A stretch of 5,407 nt of DNA, taken from NCBI GenBank assembly GCA_003224195.1, contig QHYP01000349.1, forward strand, positions 1-5,407, given 5' to 3'. A program made the translations under genes and the position numbers. Numbering within the stretch: the first letter of the stretch is position 1; the number at the start of each line of letters is the position of its first letter. Under the pieces are notes generated by a model. That model had not been told where the DNA came from. It did not search any database and saw nothing but the letters and a program-made list of their open reading frames with translations. The stretch is from Acidobacteriota bacterium (GTDB taxonomy: Bacteria > Acidobacteriota > Terriglobia > Acidiferrales > UBA7541). This document shows, piece after piece, positions 1 to 5,407 of this stretch.

Positions 1-324
1 GATGGGGCCCGAGTCGCGCATCCATCCGCGGTCGGTAGGAATCCGGAAGAAATCCACGGCATCGAGATTGGCGCACGACTTTTTCAGAATCTTGCGGACG
101 CGCGATTCCGAGCTGCGATCTTCGACGATCAAATAGACGCGCTCGACCTGCGAGAGATGGCGGACGATTTCGGCATAGACCCAGGGGATGGGCTCGAATT
201 TCCCGGGCCAGTCGGCGAGCTCGTGCGGCCAGGCGAGCCACGTCGCCTCGTGAGGCTCCCACTCGGCGGGCATGCGAAAGCCGAGGGCGAGCGGTGTGGG
301 CGTGGCTTCGGATGGACCCTTCAT
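1..324 (-). CDS. aguA: Agmatine deiminase, N-terminal part (cut by window edge)
   Basis: Agmatine deiminase (agmatine iminohydrolase) hydrolyses agmatine to N-carbamoylputrescine and ammonia in the cytoplasm, the second step of the arginine decarboxylase route to putrescine. The 108 codons present read as a typical family N-terminus. They contain FRMPAEWEPHEATWLAWPH at residues 16-34, DWPGKFEPIPW at 38-48, and PTDRGWMRDSGPI at 96-108, the conserved segment near the guanidino-binding site. The catalytic Cys lies near the C-terminus in this family (about 350 residues), beyond the window. The ATG at 324-322 is preferred because no in-frame start lies upstream before a stop; Met18 is a possible but less likely alternative. 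The gene starts 10 nt after the aguB stop, so the two are probably co-transcribed. A GGGGGAG stretch in the last aguB codons could serve as ribosome binding site, at a rather long spacing. No frame damage is seen in this part. Confidence 0.93.
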   Translation of the reverse strand, partial: MKGPSEATPTPLALGFRMPAEWEPHEATWLAWPHELADWPGKFEPIPWVYAEIVRHLSQVERVYLIVEDRSSESRVRKILKKSCANLDAVDFFRIPTDRGWMRDSGPI

Positions 325-334
325 CGCGAACGCG

Positions 335-1202
335 CTACTCCCCCAGCCAGCGGTTCAAGATGGGTTGATAGGCATCGATGCGCCGGTCGCGCAGGAACGG
401 CCAATTGCGCCGTGTGTCCTCGATGCGGTGAGGGTCGCATTCGACAATGAGAATCTCCTCTTTGTCGGACGAAGCTTGCGCCGCGATCTGCCCAAACGGA
501 TCGGCAACGAACGAATTTCCCCAGAACTCGATGCCGCTCTCGGGCGTGCCTTCATAGCCGACGCGATTCACCGCCGCGACGTATACGCCGTTGGCGATGG
601 CGTGCGCGCGAGGCGTCGAGCTGCGCCGCGCCAAACTCCTTCTTTTCCCGCGGATGCCAGCCGATAGCCGTAGGATAGAAAAGAACTTGCGCGCCCTGCA
701 AGCTCGTCAGCCGCGCGCCTTCCGGATACCACTGGTCCCAGCAGACCAGGACGCCGATGTGGCCATATGAGGTCTCGAAGCTGCGGAAGCCGAGATCGCC
801 CGGCGTGAAATAAAATTTTTCATAATAGAGCGGGTCGTCGGGGATGTGCATCTTGCGGTACATGCCGAGGAGTGAGCCGTCCGCGTTGAGCACGACGGCA
901 GTGTTGTGATAGACGCCGGCGGCGCGCCGCTCGAAGAGTGAACCAATGATGACAACCCCGAATTCCTTTGCCGCTTTGCCGAGCGCTTCGGTTGACGGGC
1001 CGGGAATCGGCTCGGCCAAATTGAAGAGCTCTGGATTCTGCTCGCGGCAAAAATATTGCGAACGAAATAATTCCTGGAGGCAGATGATTTGCCCGCCCTT
1101 TTGCGCCGCTTCACGAATTCGCCCAAGCGCCTTGGACAGATTCGCTGCCGGATCGGCGCCGCAGCTCATCTGAATCAGCCCAATCTTGAATTTTTCCGGC
1201 AT
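335..1202 (-). CDS. aguB: N-carbamoylputrescine amidase, frameshifted (about 14 nt missing)
   Basis: Nitrilase-superfamily amidase that converts N-carbamoylputrescine to putrescine, CO2 and ammonia; it acts directly after the aguA product. Counting from MPEKFKIGLIQMSCG, the catalytic triad is visible: Glu44 (CLQELF), Lys117 (YRKMHIPDDP) and Cys154 (VLVCWDQWYPEG). The first frame stays conserved to GWHPREKKEFGAAQLDA (about residue 197). It then runs out of frame to a stop at 552-554. The C-terminal part resumes in another frame at RAHAIANGVYVAAVNRVG and continues through GIEFWGNSFVADPFG to NRWLGE and the TAG at 337-335. Family members usually have five more residues at the junction (like WRTIQ), so about 14 nt appear lost near 611. 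Restoring 14 nt gives 293 residues, the normal family length. The start at 1202 fits the family N-terminus; an in-frame ATG at 1220, next to a GGGAAG, would add six residues. Function is near certain from sequence; whether an active product is made is open. Confidence 0.9.
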
Positions 1203-1333
1203 GGCGGAATCATACAACATCTTCCCGGTGTGAAAAGAATTGTTCGAGTCTCCGTGCCAAAATCCAGCCGAATGACTTTCCCTCTTCCTTTGTGCGCGAG
1301 TTTGTACTATCAATCTGCACGCGACGATTGTTC

Positions 1334-1352
1334 CGTTCATTGCGAATGGACG
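1334..1352. repeat. Imperfect inverted repeat, possible operator
   Basis: CGTTCATT and AATGGACG flank a GCG centre. The arms pair over 8 positions, one of them a T/G mismatch. It lies about 20 nt upstream of the candidate TATATT element. A short repeat like this can occur by chance in GC-rich DNA, so the operator reading is tentative. Confidence 0.22.
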
Positions 1353-1424
1353 CGGCCGCCGATTGTGTCGTCCTATATTCGGCACGGCGCTACGCAGCCG
1401 GGCAAACGAAGAAACTGGGGCGCC

Positions 1425-1430
1425 GAGGAG
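1425..1430 (+). promoter_or_regulatory. Ribosome binding site of the DHS-like gene
   Basis: GAGGAG followed by a 5-nt spacer (AGCGA) and ATG at 1436. It fixes the start at 1436, although the same frame stays open upstream to 1292; the upstream residues do not resemble the family. Confidence 0.75.
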
Positions 1431-1435
1431 AGCGA

Positions 1436-2484
1436 ATGGGGAAATCGAAGAAGACGGTAACGGGACGCGAGCTGCACGATCCGGTAAAGGACAAGCTGCG
1501 GCCGATTTACCCGCTCGATCTGTCCAAGTGCCGCACGATTGACGGCCTCGTGCGCGCGATGGGGGACACGGCATTCACCGGCCGCCAGGTCGGCGATGCT
1601 GCCGACGTGCTCGAAGCCATGGCCTCATGACGCTCTCCGGCGCGCTCACCGTCGGCAAGATGGGACTGATCTTCTGCGACCTGATCGAGTCGGGCGTGGT
1701 CAGCGCGATTGTGTCAACCGGCGCGCTGATGGCGCATGGCCTGGTCGAGGCAACGGGCCGCTCGCATTTCCGCTACGACGCGAAAATGGACGACAAGGCG
1801 CTCTTCCACGCCGGCTATAACCGCGTTTACGACTCGCTCGAGCCGGAAGTGAATTTGGACCACGTGGAAAAAGTTGTCGAGCACGTGTTGATGGCATGGG
1901 AGCCAGAGGATGTGGTGTGCAGCTACAAACTCCATCGAAGGATCGGTGAATATCTTGTGCAGAATTCGCCCGGGCGGGGCATCTTGAAGTCGGCCTGTCA
2001 GCACAACGTGCCAGTATTCGTCCCGGCATTCACCGATTCGGAGCTGGGGATCGATTTTGCACTGCACAAGATCACACGCCAGAAGCGTGGAATGCCCGCG
2101 CTGCGCTTCGATCCATTCGAGGATTTCGAGAAGTTTGCGGAGACCATGCTGGCCACCAATCGCATGGGCCTTTTCACCGTTGGCGGGGGAGTTCCGCGCA
2201 ATTGGTCGCAGCAATTCGGTGTCTATGCGGAGCTGTTGGCGCGGCGCGGATACAAGAAGCTGCCGCTGAAACGCTACAACTATGGCGTGCGCATTTGCCC
2301 GGAGCCAGTGCACTGGGGCGGGTTGAGCGGCAGCACGTACACCGAGGCCGTTTCCTGGGGCAAGTTCGTTCCGCCGGAAGAGGGCGGGCGCTTTGCAGAG
2401 GTATTTGACGATGCCACGGTCGCGCTGCCGCTCATTGCCGGCGCGGTGCTGGAGCGCATCGGTTATTTCAAACGCGACAAATAG
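1436..2484 (+). CDS. Deoxyhypusine synthase family protein, frameshifted; possible homospermidine synthase
   Basis: Member of the deoxyhypusine synthase fold family, which uses NAD to transfer an aminobutyl group through an imine on an active-site Lys. Bacteria lack eIF5A, and several bacterial members make homospermidine. Beside putrescine genes, that or a related polyamine step is the best inference. Codons 1-63 (MGKSKK to VLEAMA) are in the first frame, which ends at TGA 1628-1630. The rest, from MTLSGALTVGKM at 1627, is in another frame (285 codons to the TAG stop). Conserved pieces of the second part are VSTGALMAHG (29-38), VPAFTDSELG (132-141), VGGGVPRNW (185-193) and GGLSGSTYTEAVSWGK (231-246), where Lys246 matches the catalytic Lys of deoxyhypusine synthase. 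Family members carry a segment like DPDCFVV at the junction, so about 19-22 nt appear missing. The stop and the second ATG overlap as ATGA, so coupled translation of two chains is conceivable. Substrate cannot be read from the sequence. Confidence 0.88.
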
Positions 2485-2574
2485 ATCCTAAAGATTCCGG
2501 CGGCCAGAAAGACGGAGAAGGAGTACAATTCCGCAAATTCTCCGGGTTCCATCGGGCTCAATTCACTTCGCACG

Positions 2575-2580
2575 AGGAGG
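2575..2580 (+). promoter_or_regulatory. Ribosome binding site of the membrane protein gene
   Basis: AGGAGG followed by AGCA and ATG at 2585, a strong Shine-Dalgarno sequence. A TACAAT at 2524-2529 in the 100-nt gap after the DHS-like gene could be a -10 element, but no matching -35 was found. The gene may instead be read from the upstream promoter. Confidence 0.7.
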
Positions 2581-2584
2581 AGCA

Positions 2585-3169
2585 ATGGCAAAGCGCGTAG
2601 TCATCGCGGGAATTCTTGGCGGTGTGGTCATTTTTCTGTGGGGATATCTCGCGCACACAGTTTTGGGGCTCGGTGAGGTCGGGATCAAGGAACTGTCGAA
2701 TGAACAAGCTGTAGTTGGCGCTTTGCGCGCCTCGACCAGCGAGCCTGGTTTGTACTTTTTCCCTGGTGTCGGCATGACCACGGGCGCCTCTCCCGAACAG
2801 ATGCGAGCTGCGATGCAGAAAGCCGCTGGCGGGCCGTACGGCATCGTGATTTGGCATCCGTCCGGCGCTGAGTACATCACGCCTCGCCGGCTCGGCGTGC
2901 AGTTCGGCCTCAACGTTGTGCAAGCGCTCTTCGCTGCGATCCTCCTTTCCTGCGCCACCAGTCTTTCGAGCTACGTCTCCCGCGTGGGCTTCGTGTTTCT
3001 CGCCGGCGTGCTGGCCGCGCTCAGCACGAACGTCGAGTATTGGAATTGGTACAGCTTTCCCTCCAACTACACCCTGGGGTACATGGCCACGCAGATCATC
3101 GGATTCCTACTCGCCGGATTCGTGGTCGCTGGGTTTGTCAAGAGAAGTTCGTCCGGCATGCCTGCCTGA
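2585..3169 (+). CDS. Four-helix membrane protein of unknown function
   Basis: The 194-residue protein is intact and has a strong ribosome binding site. Hydrophobic segments suggest four membrane helices: about residues 5-28 (IAGILGGVVIFLWGYLAH), 106-126, 131-150 and 165-186. Between helices 1 and 2 lies a loop of some 75 residues with EPGLYFFPG (53-61), GGPYGIVIWHPSG (82-94) and ITPRRLGVQFG. The third and fourth helices flank STNVEYWNWYSFPSNYT (147-163), an aromatic-rich stretch. The tail ends FVKRSSSGMPA, which by the positive-inside rule would place the C-terminus in the cytoplasm. From memory it resembles a widespread uncharacterised protein of soil Acidobacteriota; no enzyme motif is seen. 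It follows the DHS-like gene by 100 nt and precedes the DUF4287-type gene by 47 nt on the same strand. A polyamine link is possible only by position; a transport role is not supported by any motif. Confidence 0.85.
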   Translation: MAKRVVIAGILGGVVIFLWGYLAHTVLGLGEVGIKELSNEQAVVGALRASTSEPGLYFFPGVGMTTGASPEQMRAAMQKAAGGPYGIVIWHPSGAEYITPRRLGVQFGLNVVQALFAAILLSCATSLSSYVSRVGFVFLAGVLAALSTNVEYWNWYSFPSNYTLGYMATQIIGFLLAGFVVAGFVKRSSSGMPA

Positions 3170-3203
3170 GATGCCAGGAAGATCGCAGGAGTCAGGCAGG
3201 CCC

Positions 3204-3213
3204 GAGGGAGGAG
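3204..3213 (+). promoter_or_regulatory. Ribosome binding site that selects a GTG start
   Basis: GAGGGAGGAG lies three bases (TCC) before the GTG at 3217; counted from the GGAGGA core, which ends at 3212, the spacing is four bases. This favours 3217 over the internal ATG at 3277, which would remove the conserved SSYTVHTGVA segment. Confidence 0.65.
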
Positions 3214-3216
3214 TCC

Positions 3217-3853
3217 GTGGCGCGAGCGAGTGCCGCGAAGAGTGAGTCCTCGTACACCGTGCACACGGGCGTCGCGATGGTCCAGAAGTGGATCGCCGAG
3301 CTGAAAAAGAAAACTGGGCGCTCGCTCGAAGAGTGGATCGCGCTGGGGAAGAAAGAAGGACCGAAAGATGAAAAGACGCGGCGCGAGTGGCTGAAAACGA
3401 AACACAAGCTCGGAACCAACTCGGCTTGGTGGATCGCCGAGCGCGCGGAAGGGAAGGGCGGCGAGGAAGACACCGGAAGGATATCTGACGGTGGCAGTTC
3501 GCTACGTGGGAAAGCAATACTCAGGACCCAAGGCGAAGCTACGGCCGGTCTTCGACGCACTTCTGAAGCTTGGGAAATCGCTCGGCGACGACGTGAAGGC
3601 CTGCCCGTGCAAGACAATCTTGCCGCTTTACCGCAATTGTGTTTTCGCGTAGATCAAGCCCGCGACAAACACGCGCGTTGACCTGGGATTTGCGCTGACA
3701 CCTTACAAAGGCAAATTGCCGAAGCGGCTGATTAACACCGGCGGGCTTGCGAAAAAGGACCGCGTCACGCACCGGATCGAGATCTCGTCCGTGGAACAGA
3801 TCGATGACGAAGTGAAAAAGTGGCTCAAGACCGCGTACGACCCGGACCAATGA
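3217..3853 (+). pseudogene. DUF4287 plus DUF5655-type protein gene, broken by a frameshift and an in-frame TAG
   Basis: The first frame, from GTG 3217, encodes a DUF4287-type domain: SSYTVHTGVAMVQKWIAELK (11-30), TGRSLEEWI (33-41), EGPKDEKTRREWLKTKHKLG (47-66) and NSAWWIAERAEGKGGEED (68-85). After residue 85 (position 3471) the conserved protein continues in another frame. It begins PEGYLTVAVRYVGKQYSGP and continues with DALLKLGKSLGDDVKACPC, LGFALTPYKGKLPKRL and HRIEISSVEQIDDEV, the pattern of a DUF5655-type C-terminal domain. A net loss of 2 nt would explain the switch. In the second frame a TAG at 3650-3652 sits between CVFA and IKPATNTRVDLG, where relatives have a Gln, consistent with a CAG to TAG change. 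As written, only a 154-residue product with an aberrant tail from residue 86 is made, ending at 3681. A repaired gene would give 212 residues. The function of the family is unknown. It ends 9 nt from the converging MBL gene. Confidence 0.85.
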
Positions 3854-3862
3854 ACGCGGATG

Positions 3863-4753
3863 TCATGGCACGTCGAGCCGTGTGCCTGCTCCCGCGTAGT
3901 AATAATCTTCGCCGTAAGCCTTTTGCAGCCGCAGAAACGCAGCTTCGCCCGTGCAGTGACCGGGCGCAATTTTTTCCAGCTTCCACTTGTTCTTCAAATT
4001 TGTCACCAGGAGGTCGATCTGGTCTTCCGGTGTGGTTACCAGATGCAATCCGCCAAAAAGGATGTGAAAGCGCGAATCGATTGCCGCGGCCGCTTGCAGG
4101 ATTTCTTCAACACCGGCATGGGAGCAGCCATCCACCAGCATTAATCCGCGAGGCCCCTTAATGGCGAGCGTCAGTTCACGAAGTTCCAGCGTCCCCGGAG
4201 TCTTTGAAGTTGTGGGCACGAGAAAAATTCCAGGCGTGACTTCCGTTAGCTTGTCGACGAGGATGAAATTGCCGCCGTCAAAAATCTTTCCCGTGGGGAG
4301 TTCCGCTGGATAGTTGCCGTCGAAATAGCGCATCTTCGCCGGCAATGAGGCCGCGGGCCGCAAGAAGGAATTTGGCAGGCTGCCGCCGAACATTCCAGCG
4401 CCTTCGCGCGCGACATAAACCGGCACCGCCGGGTTCACCTTCAGCAGATACGTCAGTCCCGTGCTGTGATCACTGTGCCGGTGGGAGATGACCACGAAAT
4501 CGAGTTTGGTCAGGTCGATTCCCAGAGACTTGACGTTTCGCTGGAAAATTTCGGCGTTGTTCCCGGTGTCGAAGAGAATGCGCTTCCCGTCGTGCTCGAC
4601 CAGCGCGGAGAAGCCCCAGTCCTTTACCATCTCTTTCGAATCCGAAAAGGCATCGTAAAGGATCGTGACGCGGTCGGCTGCCTGGAGCGCGGCAGGCAGG
4701 AGAAGAATGGAAAAAGTGGCCGCAAGTCTTTGAAAAATTCGCAACGGCGTCAT
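3863..4753 (-). CDS. Exported metallo-beta-lactamase-fold hydrolase (COG1237-like)
   Basis: The 296-residue protein starts at ATG 4753, directly after a strong ribosome binding site. The frame is open further upstream, but into the decarboxylase gene. Residues 1-25 look like a Sec signal peptide (MTPLRIFQRL, a hydrophobic core around ATFSILLLPA, cleavage near LQA|AD), so the enzyme probably acts outside the cytoplasm; no lipobox Cys is seen. The metal-binding motif HRHSDH is at 91-96, preceded by FDTGNN (61-66). Further ligands are likely in GCSHAG (209-214), GGLHL (234-238) and PGHCTGE (264-270). This motif set fits the MBL subfamily whose archaeal relatives are named as ribofuranosylaminobenzene-5'-phosphate synthase-like. 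The substrate cannot be inferred, and an exported form argues against that cofactor role. It lies 34 nt after the arginine decarboxylase gene, probably in one operon. Confidence 0.9.
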   Translation of the reverse strand: MTPLRIFQRLAATFSILLLPAALQAADRVTILYDAFSDSKEMVKDWGFSALVEHDGKRILFDTGNNAEIFQRNVKSLGIDLTKLDFVVISHRHSDHSTGLTYLLKVNPAVPVYVAREGAGMFGGSLPNSFLRPAASLPAKMRYFDGNYPAELPTGKIFDGGNFILVDKLTEVTPGIFLVPTTSKTPGTLELRELTLAIKGPRGLMLVDGCSHAGVEEILQAAAAIDSRFHILFGGLHLVTTPEDQIDLLVTNLKNKWKLEKIAPGHCTGEAAFLRLQKAYGEDYYYAGAGTRLDVP

Positions 4754-4757
4754 GGTC

Positions 4758-4764
4758 CACCTCC
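4758..4764 (-). promoter_or_regulatory. Ribosome binding site that fixes the MBL start
   Basis: On the minus strand GGAGGTG is followed by GACC and ATG at 4753. This near-perfect Shine-Dalgarno sequence, together with the signal peptide that begins right there, rejects the longer frame starting at 4852. It lies in the 34-nt gap after the decarboxylase stop. Confidence 0.82.
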
Positions 4765-4787
4765 AGATCAATGGTGGATTGCAAAAT

Positions 4788-5345
4788 CTAGTCGTCGTCG
4801 CCGATGAGGATGGCAGCGCCGAGAACCGTGCTCCACAGGCCGCGCTTGTCACCGACGGCCGATTGCGTGATGTTCATCGTCCGCACGATCTTGTTCGATA
4901 TGCGGTAAACCTCTTTTTTCTCATCCCAGGAAAGATCCGGGTCGAACTCCACGTTCAAGGTCGTCGCGAGCATTTCCGCGGCGAGCTCTTCGGCATATTC
5001 TCCGGCGACCTCCTCGGTTTCGCCGAAGCTGTGATGCTCGGAGAGGTAGCCGTACATGGATTTGTCCGCGGGAAGAGCCAGGCCGATGCTTGCGGCGATC
5101 AGCCGGTGCGGCTCCCGCGTGGAATTTTCGCTGATTACGGTGAACGCCACCTGCCCCGGCTTCATGTGCTTTAGTCCTTCGCTGCGCGAGATCAGCTTGC
5201 AGTTCGGCGGGAAAATGGACGATACGCGGACGATGTTGCACGCGGCGATGCCCGCGTTGCGCAGCGCAAGCTCAAAGCTGGAAAGTCTTTCTCGATGTTT
5301 GCCGACGCCTTTCGTGAGGAAAATCTTCTTCGCGACGAACGCCAT
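4788..5345 (-). CDS. Pyruvoyl-dependent arginine decarboxylase
   Basis: Cytoplasmic enzyme that decarboxylates arginine to agmatine using a pyruvoyl group made by self-cleavage of the proenzyme, rather than pyridoxal phosphate. The 185-residue protein is complete. The cleavage site is NIVRVSSIFPP (37-47): by alignment with the Methanocaldococcus jannaschii enzyme (Asn47, Ser52/Ser53, Glu109) the chain should split between Ser42 and Ser43. Ser43 becomes the pyruvoyl group, Asn37 corresponds to Asn47, and Glu103 in GYLSEHHSFGE to the catalytic Glu109. Other family segments are KGVGKHRERLSSFELAL (12-28), EPHRLIAASIGLALPADKS (78-96) and FDPDLSWDEKKEVY (134-147). The ATG at 5345 is the only plausible start; a GGAGG lies about 21 nt upstream, too far to be ideal. 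Its product is the substrate of the agmatine deiminase at the other end of the window. It probably leads an operon with the MBL gene. Confidence 0.95.
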   Translation of the reverse strand: MAFVAKKIFLTKGVGKHRERLSSFELALRNAGIAACNIVRVSSIFPPNCKLISRSEGLKHMKPGQVAFTVISENSTREPHRLIAASIGLALPADKSMYGYLSEHHSFGETEEVAGEYAEELAAEMLATTLNVEFDPDLSWDEKKEVYRISNKIVRTMNITQSAVGDKRGLWSTVLGAAILIGDDD

Positions 5346-5388
5346 GGATGGTGCCGGGTTGCGGTGCCTCCGTGTGTGGACTCGGCGC

Positions 5389-5404
5389 CGGAAAAATTTT
5401 TCCG
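5389..5404. repeat. 16-nt perfect palindrome upstream of the arginine decarboxylase
   Basis: CGGAAAAATTTTTCCG is a perfect palindrome whose near end lies 43 nt before the decarboxylase start. The AT core stands out in GC-rich surroundings. Position and symmetry would suit a dimeric regulator site or part of a promoter. It is too tight to form a stable hairpin with a loop, so a terminator is unlikely. Function is inferred only. Confidence 0.4.
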
Positions 5405-5407
5405 CGG

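Larger units (their letters stand above)
1203..1435. promoter_or_regulatory. Divergent intergenic region between aguB and the DHS-like gene
   Basis: These 233 nt separate two outward-facing polyamine genes and should hold both promoters. What is visible is weak. On the plus strand a TATATT at 1374-1379 could be a -10 element, but no good -35 hexamer lies 16-18 nt upstream. On the minus strand no convincing -35/-10 pair was found. An imperfect inverted repeat lies at 1334-1352, and CGATTGT occurs twice (1325-1331 and 1360-1366), 35 nt apart. No coding potential consistent with a family was recognised here. The shared region would allow joint control of putrescine formation and its further use, which is inference. 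Confidence 0.45.

Noticed and set aside
1255..1275. Sigma-54-like TGGCAC on the minus strand upstream of aguB
   Set aside because: The matching -12 element (TTGCA) is absent at the required spacing.
1203..1574. Extension of the aubB-side minus-strand frame up to 1574 (extra 124 residues upstream of MPEKF)
   Set aside because: The upstream translation is low-complexity and unlike the nitrilase family, and it would overlap the start of the divergent DHS-like gene; the true aguB start is at 1202 or 1220.
1600..1650. Programmed ribosomal frameshifting in the DHS-like gene, and likewise in aguB
   Set aside because: No slippery heptamer or following stem was seen at either junction, and conserved residues are missing, which a frameshift alone would not explain.
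1714..2313. A 199-codon open frame on the minus strand inside the DHS-like gene
   Set aside because: It is the reverse shadow of strongly conserved DHS-family codons; its translation has no recognisable family pattern and it has no convincing ribosome binding site.
3107..3617. Overlapping minus-strand open frames of 136 and 141 codons opposite the DUF4287-type gene
   Set aside because: Their Ser/Arg/Pro-rich translations are typical of antisense shadows in GC-rich DNA, while the plus strand carries clear domain similarity.
3854..3890. Possible shared terminator between the converging genes
   Set aside because: Only a bulged GGCACG/CGTGTGCC pairing inside the MBL coding end is visible, without a T-run on either strand.
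1..5407. CRISPR array, tRNA, rRNA, insertion sequence or attachment site
   Set aside because: No regularly spaced repeats, RNA-gene sequences, transposase-like protein or terminal repeats were seen on reading both strands.

Overview
This is a GC-rich bacterial window with tightly packed genes. It looks like soil Acidobacteriota or a related lineage. That assignment is an inference from overall gene style, the four-helix membrane protein and the DUF4287/DUF5655-type gene; no rRNA or other marker gene is present. The theme is polyamine synthesis from arginine. Four enzymes of one route lie within 5.4 kb: pyruvoyl-dependent arginine decarboxylase (Arg to agmatine), agmatine deiminase (to N-carbamoylputrescine), N-carbamoylputrescine amidase (to putrescine) and a deoxyhypusine-synthase-family protein. 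In bacteria, which have no eIF5A, that last family often serves as a homospermidine synthase or acts in a related aminobutyl transfer.

Layout. Minus strand, 1-1202: amidase gene aguB followed 10 nt later by agmatine deiminase aguA, which runs off the left edge. Then comes a 233-nt divergent intergenic region (1203-1435). Plus strand, 1436-3853: the deoxyhypusine-synthase-like gene, a small four-helix membrane protein, and a DUF4287/DUF5655-type gene. Minus strand, 3863-5345: pyruvoyl-dependent arginine decarboxylase, followed 34 nt later by an exported metallo-beta-lactamase-fold protein. The two right-hand transcription units converge with only 9 nt between stop codons. No gene-free stretch exceeds 300 nt.

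The most unusual feature is damage to the reading frames. Three genes within about 3.3 kb are interrupted. aguB lacks about 14 nt near 611. The deoxyhypusine-synthase-like gene lacks about 19-22 nt near 1625. The DUF4287/DUF5655 gene has a net 2-nt loss near 3472 plus an in-frame TAG at 3650. The sequence on both sides of each lesion still encodes conserved protein. The damage is therefore either recent gene decay or consensus/assembly error, and the window alone cannot decide which. The membrane protein, the MBL protein and the arginine decarboxylase are intact.

If the interrupted genes work in the real organism, the window encodes a complete arginine -> agmatine -> N-carbamoylputrescine -> putrescine -> (homo)spermidine-type route. 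The exported MBL protein and the membrane protein would be associated genes of unknown role.
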